A stretch of DNA of 64,000 nucleotides from Roseburia intestinalis L1-82 (GCF_900537995.1 NZ_LR027880.1:27501-91500); one strand, 5' to 3'; positions 19,672 through 29,248 are shown, counted from the stretch's first letter. Notes: generated from the sequence alone by a model not told the origin. Numbers and translations: made by a program.

Positions 19672-21045
19672 ATGAAAAAGATACTTGCAATTCTACTATC
19701 GCTGCTTTCCTGCGGGTTTCTTTCCGCCTGCTCTGCCGAAAAAACGCAGCCGGATACACCGGATACTGAAACCGTGTGGGAAATGGTCAGTGAGGCATAC
19801 ATCTATGCGTTCCCGCTGGTGCTGACCGACGCAACCAAAACATTATCGACCAATACGGACGGGACCATGACTGGCCGTGCGCCCATCAATCAGTTCAACC
19901 ATGCAAAAAAGCTGGCGGACGCCTCTTTCCGCACCGTCGTGACGCCGAACGTCGATACCGTCTATTCGCAGGCATGGCTTGACATCAGCACAGAGCCTAT
20001 GGTCTACGTCCTGCCGGAAACGGATCGCTTCTGCAATGTGCAGCTTCTGGATGCGTGGACGAACACCGCCGCCGTGCTGGACAAGGCGGGTGCTTATGCC
20101 ATTGCGCTTCCCGGCTGGGAGGGCGAGCTGCCCGACGGTGTGACGCGCGTGGACGTGCCCACCGCAACGATGTGGTCGATCACCCGCACGGTGCTGTCCG
20201 GGAACGAGGACCTGCCCAATGTCTATGCTATTCAGGAGCAGATGCAGCTCCTGCCGCTTTCGGCTTATGTACAGGGAGGCGAGTATGCCGCACCGCAGGG
20301 AGCTTATAAAGAGGAAAATGACTTTGTTCCCGTGAACAAGGTGCTTTCCATGACGCCAGCAGAGTTTTTCAATACGGCTAACGCTCTGATGCAGGTCAAC
20401 CCGCCCGCCGATGCGGATAAGGAACTGCTGAAGAAACTCTCCGCCATCAACGTGGGCGCGGGTAAGACCTTCGACGCCGCTCTCCTGGGCGAAGGAGCTG
20501 CCGAGCGCTGGACGCAGATGCTTCAGGGGCTTCGCGCCACGCTCGCCGCCGACGGCGCGAAGTATGCGCAGAAACTCGGCCAGTGGGTCTATTACGGCAA
20601 GCCCATCGGCGACTTCGGCACGGAGTATACCTACCGCGCGATGGTAGCGCTGGTGGGGCTTGGCGCCAACACCGTGGACGTGGCAATCTATCCCAAGACA
20701 GCGGTGGATGAGACCGGCGCAGCGCTGACCGGAGAAAAGAAGTATACACTCCACTTTGAAACCCTTCCTCCCACGCTGGAGGGCGGCTTCTGGTCCGTGA
20801 CCGCCTACGGAGAGGATGATTTCCTCATTGACAATTCCATCGACCGCTACTGCATCAACGACCGCTCCGACTTCAAGCTGAATGCGGACGGCACATTGGA
20901 TATTATCCTGTCCAAGGATGCACCGGAAGACACCTCTAACTGGCTGCCTGTTTCCGACGGGGAATTTCATCTGTTCATGCGGATCTATGTACCGGATATG
21001 ACAGCACTGGATAGCTGGCAGCCACCTGTTATCCGCGAACAATAA
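19672..21045 (+). CDS. DUF1254/DUF1214 domain lipoprotein
   Basis: 457 residues with a lipoprotein signal (FLSAC, lipidated C20). Residues ~40-170 are the DUF1254 domain (EAYIYAFPLVLTDATK...FRTVVTPNVDTVYSQAWLDISTEPMVYVLP) and ~330-440 the DUF1214 domain (LEGGFWSVTAYGEDDFLIDN...NWLPVSDGEFHLFMRIYVP). The biochemical role of this family is not established. AGGAGG stands 6 nt before the ATG. It forms a tight pair with the alkyl sulfatase 14 nt downstream, so a shared surface pathway is likely. Complete length. Confidence 0.9.
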   Translation: MKKILAILLSLLSCGFLSACSAEKTQPDTPDTETVWEMVSEAYIYAFPLVLTDATKTLSTNTDGTMTGRAPINQFNHAKKLADASFRTVVTPNVDTVYSQAWLDISTEPMVYVLPETDRFCNVQLLDAWTNTAAVLDKAGAYAIALPGWEGELPDGVTRVDVPTATMWSITRTVLSGNEDLPNVYAIQEQMQLLPLSAYVQGGEYAAPQGAYKEENDFVPVNKVLSMTPAEFFNTANALMQVNPPADADKELLKKLSAINVGAGKTFDAALLGEGAAERWTQMLQGLRATLAADGAKYAQKLGQWVYYGKPIGDFGTEYTYRAMVALVGLGANTVDVAIYPKTAVDETGAALTGEKKYTLHFETLPPTLEGGFWSVTAYGEDDFLIDNSIDRYCINDRSDFKLNADGTLDIILSKDAPEDTSNWLPVSDGEFHLFMRIYVPDMTALDSWQPPVIREQ

Positions 21046-21059
21046 GGAGATGGAAAAGA

Positions 21060-23111
21060 ATGGCTATGAAACGTATTGCAGCAATGCTTCTTACATTGGT
21101 ACTATTGCTGTCCTGCGTCGGCTGTGCGCAGGATGGGCGCAAAGAGCCGGGCGCGGAAAAGGCAGACCTGGGTCTGACTGCCGATGTCAAGCCCGCCACA
21201 GACTTTACGGCAAAGGCAAATGCCGCCATCTACGATGAACTTGACTTCGATGATAAGCAGGAATATGAATTCGCCACCCGTGGACTGATCGACGCGCCGG
21301 AAACACTGGAACTAAAGGACGAGGATGGGAAGATCCTCTGGAGTCAGGAAGCCTATGCGTTCCTGGACGATTACGAAAAAGCGCCTGACAGCGTAAATCC
21401 AAGTCTCTGGGAGAACACGAAAAATAACCACGCTTATGGCCTTTTTGAAGTGACGGATGGCATCTATCAGGTCCGCGGCTATGACATGGCAAACCTCACC
21501 GTTGTCAAGGGCGATACCGGCTGGATCGTCTTTGATACGCTGATGAGCGTGGAGTGCAGTCAGGCTGCCATGCAGCTGATCGAAAAGAATCTTGGTAAAT
21601 TCCCGGTCAAGGCCGTCATCATCTCTCATTCCCACGTCGACCATTTTGGCGGCATCGCCGGCGTGATGGCGAAAGAGGATAAGGCAGACGAGACACTTTC
21701 TATTGAAGATCAGCTCGCCAGCGGCAAGATCCCCGTGATCACGCCTGTGGGCTTCACGGAGCACTCCGTGAAGGAAAATGTCTACGCCGGTAAGGGTATG
21801 GGCCGCCGCAGCAATTATCAGTATGGCATCCTTCTGACCCCCGGCGTGACCGGCAAGCTGGCGCAGGGCATCGGCATGGGACAGTCCACCGGAACGGTCT
21901 CGTTCATGACGCCCAGCTATGAAATCACGCAGTCTGGCGAAAAGCTGACGATCGACGGTGTGGAGCTGGAGTTCCAGCTCACGCCGGGTACGGAAGCACC
22001 CGCCGAAATGAACACGTGGCTGCCCCAGTACAAGGCGCTGTGGATGGCGGAAAACTGCACCGGCACGCTCCACAATCTCTACACGCTGCGCGGCGCGGAG
22101 GTGCGCGACGGCGCGGCATGGGCAAGCTATATCACCGAGGCCATTTCCCTTTACGGCAAGGACGCGGAGGTCACCTTCCAGTCCCACAACTGGCCGCACT
22201 GGGGAAACAACGTGGTGAACGACTACATGGTCAACACGGCTGCCGTGTATAAGTTCATCAACGACCAGACTCTGACCTATATCAATCAGGGCTACACCAG
22301 CGATGAGATCTCCAACATGATCGAGCTGCCGGAGGCACTCAATAAAATCTGGTACACCCGCCAGTACTACGGGACGGTCGCCCACAACGCCCAGGCGGTC
22401 TACCAGAAGTTCATGGGCTGGTATGACAGCAACCCTGTCAACCTGAACCCCCTCATGCCAAGCGACAGCGCAAAAAAATGGGTGGAGTACCTGGGGGATG
22501 TTGACAATGTCCTGCAAATGGCAAAGGCGGATTTTGACAAGGGTGAATATCAGTGGGTCGCCGAGGTCACAAATACCATCGTCTTTGCCGACCCGACGAA
22601 CACCGATGCACGGCTTCTGTGCGCCGATGCACTGGAGCAGCTGGGGTATCAGGCGGAGTCCGGTCCGTGGCGCAACGAATATCTGACCGCCGCGCAGGAG
22701 CTGCGCCATGGAAACGCCAATTTCACCGCTTCCACCAAATCTACCGGCGACATGGTCAAGGCCCTCTCCGCGCCCATGCTGTTTGACTATATGGCCATTG
22801 TCATGGACAAGCAGGCGCTGGCTGACCGCGACTTCACCATGAACGTGATCCTGCCTGACGTGGGCGAACAGCACATGCTCCGCGTGAAGAATGGTGTGCT
22901 GCTGGTCTATGCGGATACATTGTCTGATGATGCGGACGTGTCTATTACCTGCCCGAAGAATGCGCTGTTTGCGATCCTGACTAACAATCAGGAAACGGTT
23001 ACACAGGTCGTCAAGGTCGAGGGCAGCGCAGAGCTGCTGACGCTGATGATGGAGAATATGAACCAGTTCCCGATCACCGGAGCCAACCCCTTCAACATCA
23101 TCGAGCCGTAA
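21060..23111 (+). CDS. Lipid-anchored alkyl sulfatase (SdsA/BDS1 type, metallo-beta-lactamase fold)
   Basis: Hydrolyses primary alkyl sulfate esters with a two-zinc centre. 683 residues: lipoprotein signal (LSCVGC, C22); MBL-fold domain with HSHVDHFGG (190-198); the family segment MAENCTGTLHNLYTLRGAEVRDGAAWASYI; QSHNWPHWGN, carrying a further metal ligand; a helical dimerisation region; and a C-terminal SCP2-like domain (FDYMAIVMDKQALADRDFTMNVILPDVGEQHMLRVKNGVLLVY). It is anchored outside the cell, unlike many periplasmic homologues. AAGGAG precedes ATG 21060. The natural substrate here (dietary surfactant, sulfated lipid or sterol) is unknown. Confidence 0.9.
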   Translation: MAMKRIAAMLLTLVLLLSCVGCAQDGRKEPGAEKADLGLTADVKPATDFTAKANAAIYDELDFDDKQEYEFATRGLIDAPETLELKDEDGKILWSQEAYAFLDDYEKAPDSVNPSLWENTKNNHAYGLFEVTDGIYQVRGYDMANLTVVKGDTGWIVFDTLMSVECSQAAMQLIEKNLGKFPVKAVIISHSHVDHFGGIAGVMAKEDKADETLSIEDQLASGKIPVITPVGFTEHSVKENVYAGKGMGRRSNYQYGILLTPGVTGKLAQGIGMGQSTGTVSFMTPSYEITQSGEKLTIDGVELEFQLTPGTEAPAEMNTWLPQYKALWMAENCTGTLHNLYTLRGAEVRDGAAWASYITEAISLYGKDAEVTFQSHNWPHWGNNVVNDYMVNTAAVYKFINDQTLTYINQGYTSDEISNMIELPEALNKIWYTRQYYGTVAHNAQAVYQKFMGWYDSNPVNLNPLMPSDSAKKWVEYLGDVDNVLQMAKADFDKGEYQWVAEVTNTIVFADPTNTDARLLCADALEQLGYQAESGPWRNEYLTAAQELRHGNANFTASTKSTGDMVKALSAPMLFDYMAIVMDKQALADRDFTMNVILPDVGEQHMLRVKNGVLLVYADTLSDDADVSITCPKNALFAILTNNQETVTQVVKVEGSAELLTLMMENMNQFPITGANPFNIIEP

Positions 23112-23118
23112 CGGCTTC

Positions 23119-23221
23119 GCGGGGCGGTCCGTGGGAAGACCGCCCCGCTCGAGAGAAAACAGCGAGATGCTTTCAACGAAAATCAAAAGCTGTCTGTTTC
23201 TGTTGGAAACAGACAGCTTTT
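23119..23221 (+). terminator. Two strong hairpins after the alkyl sulfatase gene
   Basis: First stem GCGGGGCGGTC/GACCGCCCCGC (23119-23129 and 23138-23148), not followed by T residues. Second stem AAAAGCTGTCTGTTTC/GAAACAGACAGCTTTT (23185-23200 and 23206-23221), a perfect 16-bp inverted repeat ending in T residues that could terminate in both directions. Base composition drops to AT-rich right after, so these probably mark the right side of the GC-rich block. Confidence 0.65.
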
Positions 23222-23416
23222 GCAACCTTACGGTTGCCCTGCACACCCGAATCTGTCAGCCAACAGTAAAAATTAGAATTACTTCCTTATCACTGTTAAG
23301 CCAAATTTTCGGGGTTTTTCTGCAACAGAATAGGCACTTTTACGGACTATATATATGACAGAAAAAATGGATATCCCAAATAACTGTCATGAAACCAGGA
23401 TCCCATGGAGAAAGTA

Positions 23417-23483
23417 GTGCGAAAAATAAGCTTGATAGCTTATTTTTCGCACGGCTATTTGTTTCTGAGCAAAAACAAATAGC
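23417..23483 (+). promoter_or_regulatory. Tandem hairpins in the leader of the ECF sigma gene
   Basis: Perfect 16-bp inverted repeat GTGCGAAAAATAAGCT/AGCTTATTTTTCGCAC (23417-23452, loop TGAT), followed by GCTATTTGTTT/AAACAAATAGC (23454-23483) and a short TTT. The second could be an attenuator. The rest of 23222-23553 shows nothing I can name. Confidence 0.45.
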
Positions 23484-23553
23484 TTTGATTGCAGATGAAA
23501 ATTTGAGATTCTCATCGTATCTTCACAACAAGTTGCTCAGAAATGAGGATTTT

Positions 23554-24066
23554 ATGAAAAATGATATGAAGCTTGTGCGGCGGGCAAAACGCGGAGATGT
23601 GGATGCATTTGCCGAATTATATGCCGGAATATATAAGGATATGTATCGATTTGCATTGTACACACTCCGAAATACGAGCGATGCGGAAGATGCGGTAAGC
23701 GATGCTGTTACGGATGCGTTTGCATCGATCCGGAAACTGCGCAGTGAAGAGGCATTTAAGAGCTGGATATTTCGGATTTTATCCAATAAATGCAAGGATA
23801 AACTGCGTGAATACGCGGGTAAAAATGAGACCGGGATGGAAGATATAGAGGAACTCGCGCTTGATACCGGATCGGAGATGACAGAATGTATCCAGGTGAG
23901 GAAGCTGTTTTTTGAACTGGCAGATGAGGAGCGGCTGATCATCAGTATGCACCAGTTCGCAGGCTATACAAGCCGTGAGATCGCTGCAATATTACATATG
24001 AATGAAAATACCGTGCGCTCGAAGGAAAGCCGGGCATTAAAAAAAATGGGTGAGTGGTTACAATAA
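23554..24066 (+). CDS. ECF-type RNA polymerase sigma factor
   Basis: 171 residues. Region 2 (AFAELYAGIYKDMYRFALYTLRNTSDAEDAVSDAVTDAFASIRKLRSEEAFKSWIFRILSNKCKDKLRE) and region 4 (DEERLIISMHQFAGYTSREIAAILHMNENTVRSKESRALKKMGEWL) are complete. ATG at 23554 is chosen because it begins the conserved domain and follows a modest GAGG. It is 63 nt upstream of a membrane-anchored propeller protein, in the sigma/anti-sigma arrangement. Confidence 0.92.
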   Translation: MKNDMKLVRRAKRGDVDAFAELYAGIYKDMYRFALYTLRNTSDAEDAVSDAVTDAFASIRKLRSEEAFKSWIFRILSNKCKDKLREYAGKNETGMEDIEELALDTGSEMTECIQVRKLFFELADEERLIISMHQFAGYTSREIAAILHMNENTVRSKESRALKKMGEWLQ

Positions 24067-24129
24067 ATTGCTATCAGTAGTTAATGAGGTAGTGAAAAAG
24101 GGATTTTTCATTACAGAATGGAGGTGCCT

Positions 24130-26325
24130 ATGTCAGAAAAAGAAATTTTAGATAAAATAGAAAAATCTGCCGCACAGGAAAAAATTCCAGAGAGTATTGA
24201 ACCGGAGCAGATCAAAAGAAAATTAAAGGAGAACCAGAAAAACAAGGTAAAACGGAGAAGCGGGATCACTTATTACGGGGCTGTAGCAGCGGCGGCACTT
24301 GTGCTTGTCATTGGCGCAGCAGGAGGAATCCATGCGGTTACCGGGGGCGGCACAGGGCTTATGACGGCGCCGGTGGGTATAGAAAAAGCGGCATCCGGGC
24401 AAAAGTCAGATGAAGGATCAGAAGGCAGCAGCGAATTAAAAGATGGAGCGACTGCAGGCGTAGAGAAAAATGCACAAAAAAAAGATGCAGGATCTTTGTA
24501 TACAGTCGCAAAAAATTATGGAGAGGTCTATGATGCAATTTGCTCTGGCAGTGGTCAGGAAAAGGAAGCAGATGGAATAGCGGTTGCGGAGGGAGATAGT
24601 TCTAACTCTGGTGATGCAGCGACATATATTATGGATGACACATCAGATACCGTGGATGCGGCTGTAGACGGAGTGGAAGAAATCGGTGGTACACAGATGA
24701 TAAAGGGCGCAGGAGCACAGGAGGGACAGACAGCGGCAGATATATCATCAGATACGGCAAAACAGCGGTATTCCGGGACAAATCTGCAGAAAGAAGGCGT
24801 GGATGAGAGCGATTTTGTCAAAACAGATGGTTCTTATATTTACACGGTAAGCCACAATGAAATATTGATTACGGATATCCGGAAAAAAGCATTAAAACAG
24901 ATCGGAAAAATACAGATTTCTGAAACTTCATCCGACCGTGTGCTTGAGATGTATGTGGATGGTGATATTTTAAGCGTGATCGTGGAAAGTGAAGATTCCG
25001 GACTGGAAATGCAGGCAGATGATACAGAAAATTATACGGAAGACTGCTTTTATTATTTTAGTGAGGGAACACAGACACAAGTTCTTACCTATGATATCAG
25101 TGATCCGGAAAAGCCTGTAAAAACCGGGTGTGTGACGCAGGATGGAAGGTATCAGACATCAAGAAAGATCGGAAATATCATTTATCTTTTTACCAATAAA
25201 AGAATCAGTATGCCACAACAGACAAAAGAAGAAGCCGTTACGGAAGAAAATGTAAGTGGATGGATTCCGTTAGTCAATGATAAGGCGGTAGATGCAGAAG
25301 ATATTTACGTGGACAATGGCGGTGGAGGAAGCAACAGTCTGCTGATATCCTCAGTAAATGTGAAAAATCCGGATCAGGTTCTGGATAATACCATGATTTT
25401 AAGTCAGTATGTGGATATCTATGTGAGTGAAAGTGCGTTTTATGTGTATCAGATAAAAGGTTCCTGGAATGATGCGGTAACACAGATTGCAAAATTTGGG
25501 CTTGCTGATGGAAAAATGAATGCCGTTGGAGCAGTTTCTGCGAATGGAAGAGTTACAGATACATTTGCGGTCAATGAATGCGAGGGAAAATTAAGAGTGT
25601 TAACGTCCGGTCAGAATGCGGTGAGTGGAGAAGCAGAAAATAATCTGTATCTGTTTGATGAAAATCTGAATCTTACCGGAAAAATTGAAGGTCTTGCGCA
25701 GGGAGAAGAAATCTATGCGGCGCGTTATCTGGGGAATATGGCTTATTTTGTTACTTATCGCAATACAGATCCGCTCTTTGCAGTGGATTTGTCGGATGAC
25801 AAAAATCCCAAGGTACTCGGTGAATTAAAGATCAGTGGATTTTCAGAGTATCTGCATTTCTGGGGAGAAGATAAACTGGTCGGGATCGGATATGAGACGG
25901 ATGAAAAAACAGGGGAACATACAGGTATCAAGATTACAATGTTTGACATTTCAGATTCTTCCAGTTTAAAAGAGATGAACAGTCTCGTATTAAAAGATTA
26001 TAATTACAGTGAGGCACTCTATAATTATAAATGTGTGCTTGCGGATGCGGAGGAAAATCTGCTTGGATTTGCACTGCAGTCCTATGGGGATGAGGAGAGT
26101 GCCGCATATCTTTTACTTTCATGGAATGGAGAAAAATTTGAAACATTGCTGTCGCAGAATCTGACCGATCAGGCTGGAAAGCAGGATGCATCAAAAGGTG
26201 CAGACACTTCTGCGTACCGGGGAATCTATGTTGGAGATATGTTTTATATTGTCAGTACAGAAACAATCACGTCTTATGACAGAACACAGGAATATTGTGT
26301 GAAAAAAAGCATAAGTTTTAAGTAG
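24130..26325 (+). CDS. Membrane-anchored beta-propeller protein (COG4880 type), probable anti-sigma partner
   Basis: 731 residues: a charged cytoplasmic N-terminus (about 1-45, IEPEQIKRKLKENQKNKVKRR), one membrane segment (about 46-66), a low-complexity Ser/Asp/Gly-rich stalk, then a large extracytoplasmic propeller opening with the family signature NLQKEGVDESDFVKTDGSYIYTVSHNEILITDIR. ATG at 24130 is used because GGAGGT lies 4-9 nt upstream; the earlier ATG at 24118 overlaps that site. The short cytoplasmic tail plus coupling to the ECF gene suggests it senses an external cue and restrains the sigma factor. That role is inference. Confidence 0.85.
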   Translation: MSEKEILDKIEKSAAQEKIPESIEPEQIKRKLKENQKNKVKRRSGITYYGAVAAAALVLVIGAAGGIHAVTGGGTGLMTAPVGIEKAASGQKSDEGSEGSSELKDGATAGVEKNAQKKDAGSLYTVAKNYGEVYDAICSGSGQEKEADGIAVAEGDSSNSGDAATYIMDDTSDTVDAAVDGVEEIGGTQMIKGAGAQEGQTAADISSDTAKQRYSGTNLQKEGVDESDFVKTDGSYIYTVSHNEILITDIRKKALKQIGKIQISETSSDRVLEMYVDGDILSVIVESEDSGLEMQADDTENYTEDCFYYFSEGTQTQVLTYDISDPEKPVKTGCVTQDGRYQTSRKIGNIIYLFTNKRISMPQQTKEEAVTEENVSGWIPLVNDKAVDAEDIYVDNGGGGSNSLLISSVNVKNPDQVLDNTMILSQYVDIYVSESAFYVYQIKGSWNDAVTQIAKFGLADGKMNAVGAVSANGRVTDTFAVNECEGKLRVLTSGQNAVSGEAENNLYLFDENLNLTGKIEGLAQGEEIYAARYLGNMAYFVTYRNTDPLFAVDLSDDKNPKVLGELKISGFSEYLHFWGEDKLVGIGYETDEKTGEHTGIKITMFDISDSSSLKEMNSLVLKDYNYSEALYNYKCVLADAEENLLGFALQSYGDEESAAYLLLSWNGEKFETLLSQNLTDQAGKQDASKGADTSAYRGIYVGDMFYIVSTETITSYDRTQEYCVKKSISFK

Positions 26326-26351
26326 GAAGATGAAAAAATTTAAAATCTGTC

Positions 26352-26380
26352 TTGACGCAGAGGAACTGTTTTGTTAAAAT
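26352..26380 (+). promoter_or_regulatory. Promoter of the second tRNA-Cys gene
   Basis: TTGACG (26352-26357), 17-nt spacer, TAAAAT (26375-26380), placed 35 nt before the tRNA. Confidence 0.7.
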
Positions 26381-26414
26381 CGTTACAGAACTTCTGCGAC
26401 AGGCAGATGAATAT

Positions 26415-26485
26415 GGCGCGGTAGCCAAGCGGTAAGGCTCCGGTCTGCAACACCGTCATCACCGGTTCGAATCCGGTCCGTGCCT
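26415..26485 (+). tRNA. tRNA-Cys (GCA), copy 2
   Basis: Acceptor GGCGCGG pairs with CCGTGCC (one G-T), anticodon loop CTGCAAC (GCA), T-arm ACCGG-TTCGAAT-CCGGT, discriminator T. It is a solitary tRNA with its own promoter and terminator; acceptor and T-stem differ from copy 1 at 2977. Confidence 0.96.
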
Positions 26486-26490
26486 TTCAA

Positions 26491-26526
26491 AACCTCGAAA
26501 ATATTTATTTTCGAGGTTTTTGTTTT
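26491..26526 (+). terminator. Terminator of the second tRNA-Cys gene
   Basis: AACCTCGAAAAT/ATTTTCGAGGTT around a short AT loop, followed by TTTGTTTT. Confidence 0.85.
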
Positions 26527-26616
26527 ATACATATCAAATGAACGATGAGCAAATATCTGGTTGTTGATAAAGATATGTGCAAGTTGGAAATGTAGTGGAT
26601 ACAGATGGAGAAAAAA

Positions 26617-27438
26617 ATGCTGACTGAAGTTTTTTATTTACACGAAAAAGGATCTCTTGCGGATGCAAGACTTTGTACCTATATACTCGATGATTCTGAT
26701 TCGATTGCGATTGAGAAACGTCCGATGATGCTCATCTGTCCGGGAGGCGGTTACGAGCACACGTCTGACCGGGAAGCAGAGCCGCTCGCCATGCATTTTC
26801 TGAGTATTGGCTATCATGTGGCAGTGCTGCGCTATTCGGTGGCACCGGCAGTTTATCCGACGGCCCTGTTAGAGGCAACGGCGTCCATGAAGCTGATTCA
26901 TGAACATGCGAAGGAGTGGTATGTGGACACAGATAAGATCGTGGTGCAGGGATCTTCTGCAGGCGGACACCTTGCAGCATGCCTTGCGATGTTCTGGCAT
27001 ACAAAGTGGCTGGCAGAGATGGCGGGTGTAACAAACGATATATTAAAACCTGCAGCAATGCTTTTAAATTACCCGGTTATTACTTCCGGAGAATATGCAC
27101 ACCGGGGATCTTTTAAACAGCTTCTCGGCGGCAATGAGACAGAAGAAATGTTAGAATTGCTTTCTCTTGAAAAACAGGTGACAGAGTATACACCGCCGGC
27201 ATTTATCTGGCATACTTACACAGATCAGTCAGTCCCGGTGCAAAATTCCCTGCTTTTGATCGAGGCAATGAAAAAATATGAGATACCGGTGGAATTTCAT
27301 ATGTATCCGGTCGGGAAACATGGACTCAGTACCTGCAGCAGGCTCACAGCAATGCGGGATGGTACAGGAATCCAGCAGGAGTGCGGGAGCTGGCTTCTTT
27401 TGGCAAAGAGGTGGCTGATCGCACTCCGGGATGAGTAA
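26617..27438 (+). CDS. Alpha/beta-hydrolase esterase
   Basis: 273 residues of the hormone-sensitive-lipase/acetyl-esterase type. The oxyanion segment is CPGGGY (41-46), the nucleophile elbow GSSAGG (S114), the probable acid is in YTDQSVP and the catalytic His in VGKHGLS. There is no signal peptide, so it is cytoplasmic. ATG at 26617 is preferred because GGAG at 26607-26610 is well spaced; an ATG four codons upstream overlaps it. Such enzymes often remove acetyl groups from sugars, but no glycan genes adjoin. Convergent with tyrS, 4 nt apart. Confidence 0.85.
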   Translation: MLTEVFYLHEKGSLADARLCTYILDDSDSIAIEKRPMMLICPGGGYEHTSDREAEPLAMHFLSIGYHVAVLRYSVAPAVYPTALLEATASMKLIHEHAKEWYVDTDKIVVQGSSAGGHLAACLAMFWHTKWLAEMAGVTNDILKPAAMLLNYPVITSGEYAHRGSFKQLLGGNETEEMLELLSLEKQVTEYTPPAFIWHTYTDQSVPVQNSLLLIEAMKKYEIPVEFHMYPVGKHGLSTCSRLTAMRDGTGIQQECGSWLLLAKRWLIALRDE

Positions 27439-27442
27439 AAAA

Positions 27443-28669
27443 TTATTTTAAAACAATCTTTACAAATTTCTTTTTACCACGTTTTACGACAAGTCCGTCA
27501 GCACCGAAAGCGTCAGCTCCGTAAGTGGTCTGGATATCAGTTACTTTTTCGTCAGCAACGGATACACCGCCCTGCTGTACGGCACGTCTTGCGTCGGAGC
27601 GGGATGGAGCAAGCTCAGCTTTTACTAAGAGAGCAAGGATATCTAAATCGCCGTCTGCAAAGTCAGCAGCAGTCAGCTCTAAGGTCGGCATGTGGGCAGA
27701 GTCGCCACCGCCCGCGAATAAAGCGTGGGATGCTTCTTTTGCTTTGTTTGCTTCTTCCTCGCCGTGAACCAGTTTGGTCAGCTCGAAGGCAAGAATCTCT
27801 TTTGCCTGGTTTAACTGTGCGCCTTCCCAGCTTTCCATTGCGTCGATCTCCTCTAATGGAAGGAAAGTCAGCATACGGATGCATTTTAATACGTCCGCAT
27901 CAGAGACGTTTCTCCAGTACTGGAAGAAGTCGAATGGGGAAGTCTTGTTCGGATCAAGCCATACAGCACCGGACTGTGTTTTACCCATTTTTTTGCCTTC
28001 GGAATTTAAAAGAAGGTTGATGGTCATCGCGTAAGCGTCTTTTCCGAGTTTTCTACGGATCAGCTCGGTACCGCCTAACATGTTGCTCCACTGGTCATCA
28101 CCGCCGAACTCCATGTTACAGCCGTATTTCTGGTATAAGGTGTAGAAGTCGTAGCTCTGCATGATCATGTAGTTAAACTCTAAGAAACTTAACCCTTTTT
28201 CCATACGCTGTTTGTAGCATTCTGCGGTCAGCATACGGTTAACGGAGAAATGAGCGCCGACTTCACGCAGTACGTCAATGTAATTTAAGTCCATCAGCCA
28301 GTCTGCGTTGTTTACCATAAGTGCTTTTCCATCGGAAAAATCGATGAAACGGCTCATCTGTTTCTTGAAGCAGTCACAGTTGTGCTGGATCGTCTCCGGT
28401 GTCATCATCTGGCGCATGTCGGTACGGCCGGATGGATCCCCGATCATGGCAGTTCCGCCGCCGATTAAGGCGATTGGTTTGTTGCCTGCCATCTGGAGAC
28501 GTTTCATTAAGCATAATGCCATGAAGTGTCCTACATGAAGGCTGTCTGCGGTCGGGTCAAAACCAATGTAAAAAGTAGCTTTTCCGTTGTTGATCAGATC
28601 TTTGATCTCTGCTTCGTCAGTTACCTGGGCGATCAGGCCTCTGGCAACTAATTCATCGTATAATGTCAT
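27443..28669 (-). CDS. tyrS: Tyrosyl-tRNA synthetase
   Basis: Charges tRNA-Tyr with tyrosine. 408 residues, normal for the bacterial class I enzyme. [15 protein letters not shown] is the HIGH-type motif (near residue 46), [11 protein letters not shown] the KMSKS-type loop, and [24 protein letters not shown] the tyrosine pocket. The C-terminal ~65 residues form an S4 RNA-binding domain ([20 protein letters not shown]). It is preceded by a T-box leader, so expression rises when tRNA-Tyr is uncharged. Confidence 0.97.
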   Translation of the reverse strand: MTLYDELVARGLIAQVTDEAEIKDLINNGKATFYIGFDPTADSLHVGHFMALCLMKRLQMAGNKPIALIGGGTAMIGDPSGRTDMRQMMTPETIQHNCDCFKKQMSRFIDFSDGKALMVNNADWLMDLNYIDVLREVGAHFSVNRMLTAECYKQRMEKGLSFLEFNYMIMQSYDFYTLYQKYGCNMEFGGDDQWSNMLGGTELIRRKLGKDAYAMTINLLLNSEGKKMGKTQSGAVWLDPNKTSPFDFFQYWRNVSDADVLKCIRMLTFLPLEEIDAMESWEGAQLNQAKEILAFELTKLVHGEEEANKAKEASHALFAGGGDSAHMPTLELTAADFADGDLDILALLVKAELAPSRSDARRAVQQGGVSVADEKVTDIQTTYGADAFGADGLVVKRGKKKFVKIVLK

Positions 28670-28702
28670 AATTATAAATCCTCCTGAAAATAAAATTGCA
28701 TT

Positions 28703-29000
28703 AAAAAATCCCCGTCCCTAAAAAGGACGAGGAAAAAACTCGTGTTACCACCTTTGTTCGCAGGCAATTCACATTGTCTGCCTCATCGAGTGTCCGACAA
28801 CACTCAGGCGCTTGTAACGTGCGCCGCTACGTCACAGCCTACTATCGCATCCTTAGAAATACGAATTTGGTGTGAAGCTCGGGGATGTATTCGAAATAAG
28901 TTTTCCGTGCACCTCTCATCGACCGGTTGCTTTCTGTCCGTTCCGCTTATTTTTACTTCTTCCCGTCAAAGCTGTTGTTCTGCTTCAATTAACGCCATTA
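28703..29000 (-). promoter_or_regulatory. T-box leader controlling tyrS
   Basis: Read on the minus strand: a Stem I region with pairing strand AAATAAG near 28950 and its partner CTTATTT near 28897; directly after it CGAATACATCC, where TAC at 28889-28887 is the likely tyrosine specifier codon. Next is the T-box core AAAGGTGGTAACACG (28741-28755), then the terminator CCTCGTCC/GGGACGGGG followed by TTTTTT (28703-28732). Binding of uncharged tRNA-Tyr would favour the antiterminator. The boundaries of Stems II and III are not resolved. Confidence 0.92.
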
Positions 29001-29026
29001 TAGACGCGGTGCGTCGGATTTGTCAA
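28997..29026 (-). promoter_or_regulatory. Promoter of the T-box/tyrS unit
   Basis: On the minus strand, consensus TTGACA (29026-29021), an 18-nt spacer and consensus TATAAT (29002-28997). Confidence 0.88.
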
Positions 29027-29248
29027 GAAAATATTTTTTTAAAGACTGCGACCTTTTATCTTTTTCATGCGTCTAATCTATGTAAAGGTTCAGTGGTCAG
29101 AATGTTGCCACGGAATCATGCAAAGAGCATGAAAACATTGTATACTCAGAGGTAAAAAACGACATGGGATATGCAATGACATGCCTTCTATGAGCTCAGA
29201 AGAAACAACAGAATATACAGGATATTTAAGCCGGCGGAAAGGAAAGTT

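Noticed and set aside
21312..23246. A 644-codon open frame on the minus strand
   Set aside because: It is exactly antisense to the alkyl sulfatase gene and arises from the high third-position GC of the mobile block. The same holds for long minus-strand frames opposite the propeller lipoprotein (16885-18210) and the DUF1254 gene (19843-21042).
5400..23300. An integrase, serine recombinase or attachment sites for the mobile block
   Set aside because: No recombinase gene is visible and no convincing long direct repeat flanks the block, so its integration mechanism cannot be stated.
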